Below, in pieces: positions 18,253 to 26,954 of a DNA stretch of 40,881 nucleotides; within the stretch, counting starts at the first letter, position 1; every line of letters begins with the position of its first letter. Source of the stretch: Verrucomicrobiales bacterium (GTDB taxonomy: Bacteria; Verrucomicrobiota; Verrucomicrobiia; Limisphaerales; UBA9464); contig SYMJ01000010.1 of the NCBI GenBank assembly GCA_005805505.1, forward strand, positions 1 to 40,881, written 5' to 3'. The notes below the pieces were generated by a model, which worked only from the letters and a program-made list of their open reading frames with translations, did not search any database and was not told where the DNA came from. Both the position numbers and the translations under genes were made by a program.

Positions 18253-18445
18253 GTTGAAATTTTCAAATTTTTGAAAACAAAGCGCTCAAGTCAGACTCAA
18301 CAAGGCATTTAACAAAGCAAAATCAGTCTAGTTAAACAATTCAGTTAAACCTTGTCAGTCAGTCGCACTATTCGTTTTCTGAGGCGTCGTTGTTCAACTC
18401 CTCAGGATCTCCACTAAGTCCTACAGAACTGATTCTGATTATTCC
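18253..18445 (+). ncRNA. Candidate structured small RNA (AT-rich, rod-like fold)
   Basis: Nested complementary segments can form one long interrupted stem: GTTGAA 18253-18258 with TTCAAC 18393-18398; GAAAAC 18273-18278 with GTTTTC 18374-18379; GCG 18282-18284 with CGC 18364-18366; GACT 18294-18297 with AGTC 18357-18360; ACAAGG 18300-18305 with CCTTGT 18350-18355; and TTTAAC 18308-18313 with GTTAAA 18344-18349. All pairs are in nested order. The region sits directly upstream of two plus-strand terminators and has no coding frame. A 6S-like RNA is one possibility, but no diagnostic sequence is recognised; AT-rich DNA can give such pairing by chance. Confidence 0.35.
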
Positions 18446-18487
18446 CCGGGGCGTATGGTCATCCTCTGACTGGCGCCCCGGTTTTTC
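18446..18487 (+). terminator. Rho-independent terminator 1 (tandem pair)
   Basis: CCGGGGCG (18446-18453) pairs with CGCCCCGG (18474-18481) over a 20-base loop and is followed by TTTTTC. It is the first of two back-to-back plus-strand terminators with no plus-strand protein gene in the preceding kilobase. Confidence 0.7.
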
Positions 18488-18491
18488 TTTG

Positions 18492-18524
18492 GACCCCCGT
18501 CGGAACGACGGGGGTCTTTTTTTT
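18492..18524 (+). terminator. Rho-independent terminator 2, very strong
   Basis: GACCCCCGTCG (18492-18502) pairs perfectly with CGACGGGGGTC (18506-18516) over a 3-base loop, followed by eight T residues. An intron-like GTGCG sequence begins two bases after the T-run. Confidence 0.9.
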
Positions 18525-18525
18525 G

Positions 18526-18840
18526 GTGCGCCCGGCAGGGCGCACTTTCCAACGGGTTAAAGTCCCGAGCAGGCCCCACAAGGAACAGGCTACTCACGAG
18601 GGACAGGCTACCCACAAGGGACAGGCTGCTCAACCTCATCCAAGCACCTCCGAGGTAGGGCGATTTCTCCGAAAGCGCCACGTCCGCAGACACGGACCGC
18701 TCAGAGATCGGTCCCCAACCATAAGGTCCTCGGGCGGCCTCCGGGGGGCAAAAACCAACTGTCGGTAACGGTGTGAAAACCAATGAAACCTGCTGGCTTA
18801 AAAACCACTGAAAATAGCGAGGAACCCTTTTCTTCGTTAG
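18526..18840 (+). mobile_element. Possible group IIC intron relic (5'-end-like, no reverse transcriptase)
   Basis: The segment opens with GTGCG and a perfect hairpin GTGCGCCC-GGCA-GGGCGCAC (18526-18545). A small stem CGGG/CCCG (18553-18556, 18564-18567) around TTAAAGT follows, resembling the domain I start of bacterial group II introns, where AACGGGTGAAAGTCCCG-like sequences are usual. Class IIC introns are known to insert just after the T-run of Rho-independent terminators, which is exactly this position. There is no reverse transcriptase gene and I could not identify a convincing domain V, so this would be a truncated copy. The right boundary is a guess. It could instead be a lineage-specific intergenic repeat. 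Confidence 0.35.
18577..18630 (+). repeat. Three tandem 18-bp imperfect repeats
   Basis: Units at 18577-18594, 18595-18612 and 18613-18630 follow the pattern CAC(A/G)AGG(A/G)ACAGGCT(A/G)C(T/C), with two or three differences between neighbours. Being head to tail without spacers, they are not a CRISPR array. They lie inside the intron-like segment upstream of the DUF362 gene. Confidence 0.8.
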
Positions 18841-18903
18841 GGATTCAGAATGATATCGTTGTTTTGCCTAAGTCCGGAAGAGTTGGCATCCTCGTCGGCA
18901 CAG

Positions 18904-19965
18904 ATGCGTCACATTCTCTACATCTGGGTGTTGGTGTGGTTGGGGGCTGGGTTCCACCGATCAGCGTTGCTGGTTGCAGCAACCCCTAAGGCTACCAATG
19001 ATTCAATCCAAGCCCCAGCCAAGGCCCGGATTCATGCCATTTCGGATCCTAGGGCGACCTCTGCATTCATTCCGGATTCGGAAGTGGTTCGGAAGCTGGT
19101 GGACTGGGGGCTGTTGGCCCTGTCCGGGAAGACCAACACGGCCACAGCCTGGAAGGTGTGGGTCAAACCTGCTGATGTGGTGGGTTTCAAAGTGATTTCG
19201 GCCCCAGGAACGCTGACGGGTACCCGACCTGCCGTGGTCGAGGCGTTGGTCGAGTCACTCATCCAGTCTGGGCATCCTGCTCAGCGGATTGTGATTTGGG
19301 ATCGTCAGGCTCGTGATCTCAAGACGGCCGGTTTCCAGGAACTGGCTCGCCGATTGGGCGTCCGCTGTGTGGCTACAACCGATGCGGGATGGGATGGAAA
19401 TCAGTTTTACGAGGCGGCAGCGCAGGGGAAACTCGTCTACGGCGATCTGGAGTTCGGGAAGGGCGACCGCTTTGCCGTTGGACGCCGCTCCCATGTCTCA
19501 AAACTACTCACTCAGGAAGTGACCCGAATCATCCCTGTGACCCCCATTTTGACTCACCATTCCGGAGGGATCTACGGCCACCTGCTGTCGCTGGCCTTTG
19601 GTTCCGTGGACAATATGTACCGCTTTGAAACCGACTCCAGCCGGACCGAGGAGTCGGTGCCGGAACTCTGCGCGCTGGATGACCTCATGCCTAAGGTGGC
19701 CTTTGGAGTCACCGATGCGCTGGTGGGCCAGGTCCGGGGCGATGACAAGGCTCGGTTGCATGACACGATTGCTCTCAATGAATTGCGCTTCGGAACCGAT
19801 CTGGTGGCTTTGGACGTGATCTCGATGTCCGACGTGGTGGGCGCACGCAAGGCCTATCCCATCGAAGGGGAAAAACCTATGCGCACCGACCTCTTCTTCA
19901 ATGCGGAGTTGCTGGAACTCGGAATCGCCAACACCAACCGGATCGAGCTTCTTCGGGCTCCGTGA
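18904..19965 (+). CDS. DUF362 domain protein with signal peptide
   Basis: A protein of about 353 residues from the ATG at 18904 (MRHILYIWVLVWLGAG), preferred over 18850 because it begins a hydrophobic export signal ending near LLVAATP. The body matches DUF362-type proteins: VVGFKVISAPGTLTGTRPAVVEALVESL, IVIWDRQ, HHSGGIYGHLLSLAFGS, and ALNELRFGTDLVALD with a C-terminal metal/ligand-like region. DUF362 members are often fused to ferredoxins; no cysteine clusters occur here. The function is unknown. The GNAT acetyltransferase gene begins at its stop codon. Confidence 0.75.
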   Translation: MRHILYIWVLVWLGAGFHRSALLVAATPKATNDSIQAPAKARIHAISDPRATSAFIPDSEVVRKLVDWGLLALSGKTNTATAWKVWVKPADVVGFKVISAPGTLTGTRPAVVEALVESLIQSGHPAQRIVIWDRQARDLKTAGFQELARRLGVRCVATTDAGWDGNQFYEAAAQGKLVYGDLEFGKGDRFAVGRRSHVSKLLTQEVTRIIPVTPILTHHSGGIYGHLLSLAFGSVDNMYRFETDSSRTEESVPELCALDDLMPKVAFGVTDALVGQVRGDDKARLHDTIALNELRFGTDLVALDVISMSDVVGARKAYPIEGEKPMRTDLFFNAELLELGIANTNRIELLRAP

Positions 19966-20522
19966 TGAATCCGTTGGAGGCCGAGGTCTGGATTGAGCCC
20001 GTGGGTGAGGCAGATTTGCCGAAAGTCCGCGACCTGGCCGAACGCATCTGGCGCTCTTCTTATGCCGGGCTGCTGTCGCCAGGACAAATCGAGTACATGC
20101 TGGACTGGATGTATAGCCTGGAACGCCTCCGGCGTGACTGGACGTCCGGGGTCGTATTCCATTGGCCCATCGTGGACCAAATCCCGGTGGGCTACATGGC
20201 CACCCAGACCGACCCGCACGCCGCGGTCTTGCACCTACACAAGCTGTACGTGTTGCCGCAGTTTCAGGGAAAGGGCCTTGGTGGCCGACTTCTTGAACAT
20301 GCTTTCCAAGCGGCCACTCAGGCCGGGTGTCGGACTGTCCGACTTCATGTGAACAAAGGGAATCTCCGAGCCATCGCCTGCTACCACCGACATGGGTTTC
20401 TCAAGGAAGCCTCGGTGGTGAATGACATCGGCGGCGGATATTTCATGGATGACTATGTGATGGTCCGTCCATTGGATCTGAACACGGCCCAGTCGGTACC
20501 GAGTTCCGGTTTGTTGCGGTGA
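19965..20522 (+). CDS. GNAT-family N-acetyltransferase
   Basis: A 185-residue acetyltransferase. The acetyl-CoA pyrophosphate-binding motif is LYVLPQFQGKGLGGRLLEHAF at about residues 91-111 (Q-G-K-G-L-G-G), followed by VRLHVNKGNLRAIACYHRHGF, the typical C-terminal GNAT segment with N and Y-x-x-x-GF. The ATG at 19965 overlaps the DUF362 stop codon (TGATG), so the genes are translationally coupled; GTG at 19962 is one codon earlier. Substrate (amino acid, amine or protein N-terminus) unknown. Confidence 0.88.
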   Translation: MNPLEAEVWIEPVGEADLPKVRDLAERIWRSSYAGLLSPGQIEYMLDWMYSLERLRRDWTSGVVFHWPIVDQIPVGYMATQTDPHAAVLHLHKLYVLPQFQGKGLGGRLLEHAFQAATQAGCRTVRLHVNKGNLRAIACYHRHGFLKEASVVNDIGGGYFMDDYVMVRPLDLNTAQSVPSSGLLR

Positions 20523-20630
20523 GGAACCGCAGGAAACACGGTCCAAACTTTGATGCTGTTCGATCCGACCTGGGCCACAGATAACGAAACCGGACAAACC
20601 GCGATGGGAACTGGCGGCATTCGCCGAGGC

Positions 20631-21251
20631 TTAACTGGCCAGATGACCCAGACGCTCCTGCAGTTGCGAGGTCCAGCGACTCACGTAGCTCATGGCACGG
20701 GCCGCGTCCTCAAGGGATTCCAGCGGTAGGTGAGTCTTTCTATCGGGCGCTGAGGGCGAGGGAGCCGATTCCCAAGCCTCATTGAGGCTTTTTAACGTCG
20801 TTTCCAACGCTTCCCGCCGCACGTTCACTTGACGCTGAAGGACCATTAATCGGTCACTCCATTCGAGCGCCTGTCGCATTCGCTGGAGTTTGAGCATGGG
20901 AGACTCCGAATTCGGGTTCGACGCCAAGAAGGTGTCGGCATCGCGGCAGCACTGACCAATCTCGACGAAAAGATCCATCGTCCCGGCAGGAATGCGCTGA
21001 ATGTCCCGGGATGGAGCCCCGCGTTCTAGCTCCAGCAAGTGGAAGAGCCGGTCGCGGGTCTCCCGCAATGTGTTGTAGGCAGCGTTGAGTTCGGCGGAGC
21101 GGTCATTGGCTTGTGCCCGCTCGGAGTCCGTACCGCCATGGAAACGGTCCGGGTGTGCGGCCGCGGACAATTTTAGAAAACGGGCCTTGAGGGCGTCGGC
21201 ATCGAGCCAGGGGCGACGCGGTTCTTGGAGCAACTCGAAACAATCGGTCAT
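20631..21251 (-). CDS. HscB-like J-domain co-chaperone
   Basis: About 206 residues from the ATG at 21251 (MTDCFELLQEP), which is where similarity to J-domain proteins begins; an ATG at 21290 would add 13 residues. The N-terminal J domain has the invariant HPD at residues 33-35 in LSAAAHPDRFHGG, and AELNAAYNTLRETRDRLFHLLEL that fits HscB and not DnaJ. The C-terminal half is a helical bundle like the HscB Fe-S-scaffold binding domain. HscB stimulates the HscA Hsp70 for iron-sulfur cluster transfer from IscU. No isc genes are present next to it. The J-domain assignment is firm; HscB identity is probable. Confidence 0.75.
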   Translation of the reverse strand: MTDCFELLQEPRRPWLDADALKARFLKLSAAAHPDRFHGGTDSERAQANDRSAELNAAYNTLRETRDRLFHLLELERGAPSRDIQRIPAGTMDLFVEIGQCCRDADTFLASNPNSESPMLKLQRMRQALEWSDRLMVLQRQVNVRREALETTLKSLNEAWESAPSPSAPDRKTHLPLESLEDAARAMSYVSRWTSQLQERLGHLAS

Positions 21252-21449
21252 GAACAGGGAGACCGTGGCCCCGGAAGGCGCCGGCTTCAAATGCTACGTC
21301 AAACCATCGCCCGGATTGTTCCGAGGAACGGTTGGGCAAGAGAATGGGTGAGAACGGTGTCAGGGGCTGGGATGCAGCCATGGATTTTCGCGGAAAGAGC
21401 CGTTCAGCGTCATCCTGGCACCCGACGGTTCCTGTCGTATTAAAGGGCC

Positions 21450-21554
21450 TTAGCCTTCGTCCCGGTTGGACACTGGTGCATCGCTGACATTCCAGCGTGC
21501 CATCTGCGCATAGCACTCCTCGCAGGATACGGTACTGTTTGCGTCACAGCGCAT
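21450..21554 (-). CDS. Possible 34-residue cysteine-containing micro-ORF
   Basis: A minus-strand frame starting ATG at 21554 reads MRCDANSTVSCEECYAQM and ends PVSNRDEG. It contains C3 and a C11-x-x-C14 pair that could bind a metal. The frame stays open upstream of the ATG, the nearest purine-rich stretch (AAGGGAG) is 18 bases from the start, and there is no terminator, so support is weak. Most of the remaining 21252-21666 interval holds nothing I can name. Confidence 0.2.
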   Translation of the reverse strand: MRCDANSTVSCEECYAQMARWNVSDAPVSNRDEG

Positions 21555-21666
21555 CCATGGACTGCCCGGGTTCTCCCTTGCCGTCGTGCGTTCCGGGAGG
21601 GTCAATCCTTTCCTGAATGCGCGCGTCGGCGACGGCGTCCGCGATTTGCGTTGTTTGACTCAAGCC

Positions 21667-24600
21667 ATGAAACAGTTCCTTAGATCCCTCCTGCCGATGT
21701 GGGCCTTGTTGGCGCTCACTGTCGGACTTCACGCCGCTCCGCTCCGCGTCTTCATCCGCGGCGGCGTCAAAACCCACGGCCCCAACCAGCACGATCATCC
21801 GCGGTTCCTGGGTGAATGGGCCAAGCTCCTCACCGAGCGAGGAATCACCGCCAGCGGCGCTATGGAATTTCCGACGGCCGCCCAGTTGGAGGCGACCGAT
21901 GTGCTGGTGATTTACGCGGCCGACGGCATGAAAATCATCGGCGACGAACGCGCACGCTTCGAGCACTTCCTGTCCCGCGGTGGTGGCGTGGTGGTGCTTC
22001 ACGACGGCGTGGTCAGCGGTGATCAGCACGAGTGGTGCAAGAAGATCATCGGTGGCGCCTGGCGCTGGGATGGCGAGAAGAAGACTCAGTGGCACGAGGG
22101 CAATGTCGGGGTCTATTTCGTCAATCCCGAGCATCCGATTGTGAAGGGCGTGTCCAACTTCGACTGGAAGGACGAGGTCTACAACCGCCTCGACATGGCC
22201 GAGGACGTCAACGTGTTGGCCCAGAGTTTTGTCGATGTCTTCAACATCTGGCCCCAGCTGTGGACTTATGAGAAGACCTTGCCCGAGGCCAAGGCACCTT
22301 ACCGGGCCTTTGTCAGCATCCCCGGTCACGAGTACGACTCGTTCAATACCCCCCATTACCGGGCCATTTTGCTGCGCGGCATCGCCTGGGCCGGTCAACG
22401 CGCCAACGCCGATGAGTTCTGCAAGCCCGAGGAATTGGCTTCGCTCAAGTACCCGGCCGGGGGGCCGAAGCCCGCCGCCGAGGCGCTCAAGACCTTCCAG
22501 ACCCATCCGGAGTTCAAGGTGTCCCTGACGGCCGACGAGAACGTGGCCGAGAAGATCATGTCTATGGACTGGGACGAGAAGGGTCGCCTGTGGGTGGTTG
22601 AGACGCCCGAGTACCCGGGAGGTCGCGACGTGAACAAGAACGACTTCAAGGCCTACTGGAACCGCGCCCAAGACCCCAAGACCTTCCCTGTTGGCGGCAA
22701 GCAACCTCGCAAGCCGCTCGACCGTATCTCCCTTCTGGAAGACACCAACGGCGATGGCGTGGCCGACAAGCGCACCCTTTTTGCTGACGGTCTGGAACTG
22801 CCCACCTCGCTGGTGTTCTGGAAAGACGGCGTCATCGTGGCTCAGGCTCCCGACATCTTGTGGATTCGGGACACCAATGGAGACGGTCGGGCGGACAAGG
22901 TCGAAACCCTCTATACCGGCTGGGGCACCTTCGACACCCACGCGGTCATTAGCAATTTCCGCTGGGGCATGGATGGCTGGATTTACGGATCGGTGGGCTA
23001 CACCCGTGGACGCGTGAAGTCTGGCGACGGATCCAAGGACTTCGGCGACATCGCCGCGGGTATTTACCGCTTCAAGCCCGATGGCTCCGCGGTCGAGCAA
23101 ATCGCCGCCGGGGGTTGCAATACTTGGGGCTGCGAGATCGCACCCGACAACGAAATCCTCTTCACGACGGCCACCTGCGGCGAGCCCATCTGCCACGTGG
23201 TGATCCCTGAGAAGATCTTGGCTCGCGGACAGGTGGGCGGCATGAAGTCGTTCTTCAATGTCATTGAGGAGAACAAGATTTACCCGGCCTTCGATGAGAA
23301 GCGCCAGCCGTACGTGCAAATCGACTGGGTGGGCGCTTGGACCGCAGCCGCGGGAGCGACAATTTATGACGGCGGCGCTTGGCCGGCCAAGTGGGCGGCC
23401 ACCGAGCGGTATTCGTTCTTCATGGGCGAGGCCACCCGCCAGCTCTTCCATCATGAGTTTCTGGATCCGAAGGGCGCGACCTACCAAGGCCGCAAAGAAG
23501 ACGGCCGCAAGCAGACCGAGTTCCTCGCCAGCACCGATTATTGGTTCCGACCCATCCACAGCCGCGCGGGCCCGGACGGGGCTATCTATCTGGTCGATCT
23601 CTACAATCAAATCGCCGTCCACAATGACACCCGGGGTCCGGGTCACGGCGCCCGCAATGCGGCTGCCCGCCCGGATCGGGATCACCACTTCACCCGCATT
23701 TGGCGCATCCAGCACAAGGATGCCAAGACGCTGCCGACCGCGAAGTTCGACCGCAACGACGCGGAGACCCTGGTCACCGCCCTGAATCATCCGAATGGTT
23801 GGGTTCGTTCCACGGCCAATCGCCTCCTGGTTGAGCAGCCCGCCGTGCTGAAATCGGCATTGCCCGGTCTGGGTCAGCTCATCGGCGACACTGCCGCCCC
23901 GGCTGAATCCCGCATCCAAGCCTTGTGGCTTTACCGCGTGGCCGCCTCCAACGGGCCCGTGCCCTGGGACGATGCGGCCGCCGCCTCGGTCATGAACGAT
24001 TCGTCCCCCTGGGTTCGCAAGAATGCCCTTCGGGTGGCTACCGAGTTGGTGGCCAACCCAGCCAATCTCCGCTCAAAAGATTCCGATCCGCTGAAGACCA
24101 CGGAAAAAGCCGTCATCGAGCGCTTGAGCGACCCCGATGGCCGCGTACGCATTAACGCCCTGATGGCCGCGGGTTCCTTGCCGGCGTCTCGTGCCTTGGC
24201 CAATGCCGTGGTGGCCGCTTGGCCCAACCTCAAGGATCGTTGGCTGGAGTCCGCCGCGGTCGGTGCCGCCGACAAGGATCCGCTGCTCTTCCTCGAGGCG
24301 GTCTTTGCTGCCCAAGATCCGGCGTTCGTCGTTGGATATGTGCCGCACCTGGCCCGGATGGTTGCCAATCGACGGGATGCCGCGCTGGCCGGACGCATGG
24401 TGCAATTGCTCGCGCGTCAACCGGCCGCCACCGATGGCCTTAAGGCGGCCGCCCTCGAAGCGTTGTCGGCCGCGCTCGACGCCCGCCTGCAGCCCGAACT
24501 CGATGCGGCCAATTTGGGCGCCTTGAAGTCGCTACTGGCTTCGGGTCGCACCGCTGGTTCGGTGTTGCCCTTGGTGGCCCGCTGGAAGGCGGCTTCGGCC

Positions 24601-26814
24601 TTGGCTGCCGAACTCAAGCCCGCCATTCAGGCCGCCTCGGCCCAGATCGGGGACGCCGCGTTGTCGGACGCCTCTCGCGGCCAGATCGCCGCCAATTTAA
24701 TTGGTGTCCGCAACATCGATTCGTCGGTCATCCCTGCTGTCGCTTCTCTAGTGACCCCGGCCGTGAGTCCGGCGCTCCAAAAGTCTCTCATCGAGGCCCT
24801 GGGTTCCGCCCCCGAAGGTGGGATGGCTCTGGTCCAACGGTTCGCCCAGTTGCCCACCGGTCAGTTGGAGACGGCTTTTGCTCAGGTACTCAAGCGGGCC
24901 GACTCATCCGCCGCCTTCATCGAGGCGCTCGCCGCTCACAAGATCGACGTGGTGCTGCTCGGACCTGCCCGCCTGCACCGTCTCCGCACCCACGGTGACG
25001 CCAAAATTGCGGCCCGCGCCACCCAGGTTATCGACGACCTGAAGGGGCCGGAGGCCAAGGAGAAGGACGCCCTCATCGCCAAGTTGCAGCCGGAAGTGGA
25101 GAAGCCGGGCGATGTGGCCAACGGCAAGAAGGTCTACACCGCCAACTGCGCCGGCTGCCACATTTACAAGGGTGAGGGCCGTAACTTGGCTCCCAACCTC
25201 AACGGCATGGGGGCCCACGGTGCGGCCGACTTGCTCATCCACATCGTGGACCCGAACCGCGTGGTCGAGCCGAACTTCATCAGCGTTAGCGTGGAGACCA
25301 AGTCGGGGGATCAGTTCGATGGCATCATCGAGCGTGAGAATGCCTCGGAAGTGGTCCTGCGCGACGCGACGTCCGACCACACCTTGCGTGTCTCCGACAT
25401 TGCCAACCGCAAGTCTACGGGGCGCTCGCTCATGCCCGAGGGCTTCGATGCCTTGGGCGCGGCCGCTCTGCGGGATTTGCTGGCCTACATGACCGTCGAT
25501 GACAATCGCTTCCGCATCATTGATTTGGGTGGGGCTTTCACGGCCAACAGCGGTCGTGGCCTCTACATCACGCCGGAGCAGGAAGACGACACCGTTACCT
25601 TCCGCAGCTACGGCCTCAAGCGCGTCGAAGACATTCCTTTCGACGTGATCAGCCCTGAGAAAGCCGTCGCCAACGTGGTCGTTCTCAAGGGGGGAGCGTC
25701 GGACTCCTGGTCGCGCAAGAGTCTGCCTAAGCGGGTCGAGGTGAAGGTGGGTGTGGCGGCCTCCAAGCTGCACATCCTGGGCGGCGTGGCGGGCTGGGGT
25801 TATCCCGCGGTGGGCGAGAAGGTCAATGCCCTGAAAATGACGGCCGTTTTTGAAGGCGGTGCGACGCAGGAGATCCTCCTGAAGAACGGCGTGGAAATCG
25901 CCGACTACCGCGGTCGTGCGGATGTGACGGGTTCCAAGGGGTTGCCGAGCTGGACCAAGGGGCCTGGCCAGATTCGTTGGCTGACCAAGAATATTACCAA
26001 GCCCGGTGTGATCCAGAAATTGGTGCTGGAGAGCTACGACAACGAAGTGGCGCCGACCCTCTTCGCCATCACAGCCGAGTTGGGCGCGCCGGCGGGACCT
26101 GAGCAGGCTCAGGTCAATCCGGTGGCCGCACCGCTGAAGTGGGGCAATGGGCTCAAGACACTGCTCATTGGCGGTGGTGCTTCGCACGACTACAACCGCT
26201 GGTTCAACCTAGCGGATGTGGCGATGCTCAATGACTCCGGGCACATTTCGGCCAACTACCGCGAGTCACAGGACGTGACCATCGAGGCTGTGAAGTCCGC
26301 GGACATCTTGCTCATCAGCGCCAACAAGGCCTTTCCCGATGCAGCGGTGCGCGAGGCCATCGCAGCCCATGCTGCGGCCGGCAAAGGTCTGGTTCTGCTG
26401 CACCCGGGCCTGTGGTACAACTGGGCCAACTGGCCTGCTTACAACCGGGAATTGGCCGGCGGCGGTTCCCGCGGCCATGACTCTTACGGGGAGTTTGAAG
26501 TCACCGTTTCCGGCGTGAAGCACCCCTTGCTTCAGGGTGTTCCGGAGCACTTCAAGCTCAGCGACGAGCTCTACTACTACGAGGCCGATCCGGCTGGAAC
26601 GCCCATCCAGGTGCTGGCCACCGCCCACTCTAAGCCCAAGAACAAGGACTTCCCGCAGGTCTTCGTGGTGAACCATCCCAAGGCCCGCATCGCCGGCATC
26701 ACGTTGGGTCACGACGCCATCGCTCACGGGCATATCGCCTATCAGCAGTTGCTCAAGAATGCGGTGCTGTGGACGGCTCACAAGGAGGCCTGGATCACGG
26801 CCAACGCGAAGTAA
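21667..26814 (+). CDS. Giant secreted ThuA-propeller-HEAT-cytochrome c-ThuA protein
   Basis: A 1715-residue exported protein; the ATG at 21667 (MKQFLRSLLPMWALLALTVG) starts a signal peptide. Domains: ThuA-like glutamine-amidotransferase-fold module (about 25-250, ending a VVVLHDGVVSG block), PVC-type soluble-dehydrogenase propeller (about 290-690, with DTNGDGVADK and DTNGDGRADK calcium-like loops), alanine-rich HEAT-like repeats (about 700-1130), a cytochrome c domain with C-A-G-C-H at about 1161-1165 and the IVDPNRVVEPNFISV block, a beta-rich module of unknown type (about 1280-1480), and a second ThuA-like module (about 1495-1715, KTLLIGGGASHDYNRW). ThuA domains are linked to trehalose and other sugar keto/oxidation pathways in other bacteria. 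A strong terminator follows. Substrate unknown. Confidence 0.9.
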   Translation: MKQFLRSLLPMWALLALTVGLHAAPLRVFIRGGVKTHGPNQHDHPRFLGEWAKLLTERGITASGAMEFPTAAQLEATDVLVIYAADGMKIIGDERARFEHFLSRGGGVVVLHDGVVSGDQHEWCKKIIGGAWRWDGEKKTQWHEGNVGVYFVNPEHPIVKGVSNFDWKDEVYNRLDMAEDVNVLAQSFVDVFNIWPQLWTYEKTLPEAKAPYRAFVSIPGHEYDSFNTPHYRAILLRGIAWAGQRANADEFCKPEELASLKYPAGGPKPAAEALKTFQTHPEFKVSLTADENVAEKIMSMDWDEKGRLWVVETPEYPGGRDVNKNDFKAYWNRAQDPKTFPVGGKQPRKPLDRISLLEDTNGDGVADKRTLFADGLELPTSLVFWKDGVIVAQAPDILWIRDTNGDGRADKVETLYTGWGTFDTHAVISNFRWGMDGWIYGSVGYTRGRVKSGDGSKDFGDIAAGIYRFKPDGSAVEQIAAGGCNTWGCEIAPDNEILFTTATCGEPICHVVIPEKILARGQVGGMKSFFNVIEENKIYPAFDEKRQPYVQIDWVGAWTAAAGATIYDGGAWPAKWAATERYSFFMGEATRQLFHHEFLDPKGATYQGRKEDGRKQTEFLASTDYWFRPIHSRAGPDGAIYLVDLYNQIAVHNDTRGPGHGARNAAARPDRDHHFTRIWRIQHKDAKTLPTAKFDRNDAETLVTALNHPNGWVRSTANRLLVEQPAVLKSALPGLGQLIGDTAAPAESRIQALWLYRVAASNGPVPWDDAAAASVMNDSSPWVRKNALRVATELVANPANLRSKDSDPLKTTEKAVIERLSDPDGRVRINALMAAGSLPASRALANAVVAAWPNLKDRWLESAAVGAADKDPLLFLEAVFAAQDPAFVVGYVPHLARMVANRRDAALAGRMVQLLARQPAATDGLKAAALEALSAALDARLQPELDAANLGALKSLLASGRTAGSVLPLVARWKAASALAAELKPAIQAASAQIGDAALSDASRGQIAANLIGVRNIDSSVIPAVASLVTPAVSPALQKSLIEALGSAPEGGMALVQRFAQLPTGQLETAFAQVLKRADSSAAFIEALAAHKIDVVLLGPARLHRLRTHGDAKIAARATQVIDDLKGPEAKEKDALIAKLQPEVEKPGDVANGKKVYTANCAGCHIYKGEGRNLAPNLNGMGAHGAADLLIHIVDPNRVVEPNFISVSVETKSGDQFDGIIERENASEVVLRDATSDHTLRVSDIANRKSTGRSLMPEGFDALGAAALRDLLAYMTVDDNRFRIIDLGGAFTANSGRGLYITPEQEDDTVTFRSYGLKRVEDIPFDVISPEKAVANVVVLKGGASDSWSRKSLPKRVEVKVGVAASKLHILGGVAGWGYPAVGEKVNALKMTAVFEGGATQEILLKNGVEIADYRGRADVTGSKGLPSWTKGPGQIRWLTKNITKPGVIQKLVLESYDNEVAPTLFAITAELGAPAGPEQAQVNPVAAPLKWGNGLKTLLIGGGASHDYNRWFNLADVAMLNDSGHISANYRESQDVTIEAVKSADILLISANKAFPDAAVREAIAAHAAAGKGLVLLHPGLWYNWANWPAYNRELAGGGSRGHDSYGEFEVTVSGVKHPLLQGVPEHFKLSDELYYYEADPAGTPIQVLATAHSKPKNKDFPQVFVVNHPKARIAGITLGHDAIAHGHIAYQQLLKNAVLWTAHKEAWITANAK

Positions 26815-26835
26815 GCTTCAGGCTAGATTCGATGC

Positions 26836-26873
26836 AGCGCGGCGGGTGTGTTCTTCACCCCGCCGCGCTTTTT
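26836..26873 (+). terminator. Rho-independent terminator after the ThuA/cytochrome gene
   Basis: AGCGCGGCGGG (26836-26846) pairs perfectly with CCCGCCGCGCT (26859-26869) across a 12-base loop, followed by a run of T (26869-26873). It lies 21 bases after the stop codon. Confidence 0.9.
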
Positions 26874-26954
26874 GCTGTGGGGTGCCGATTGAAAGTCTCT
26901 GACGGTGGCTTCATCGTGGCGACTCAACGGTCTGACACGGTGCACTCGCCTCCT

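Noticed and set aside
18577-18630. Tandem repeats considered as a CRISPR array
   Set aside because: Units are 18 bp, adjacent, and have no spacers; no cas genes nearby.
21544-23919. 791-codon minus-strand open frame
   Set aside because: Antisense shadow of the giant ThuA/cytochrome gene; no family resemblance, and the sense frame has clear domains.
24904-26187. 427-codon minus-strand open frame
   Set aside because: Antisense shadow of the same gene; long open antisense frames are expected at this GC content.
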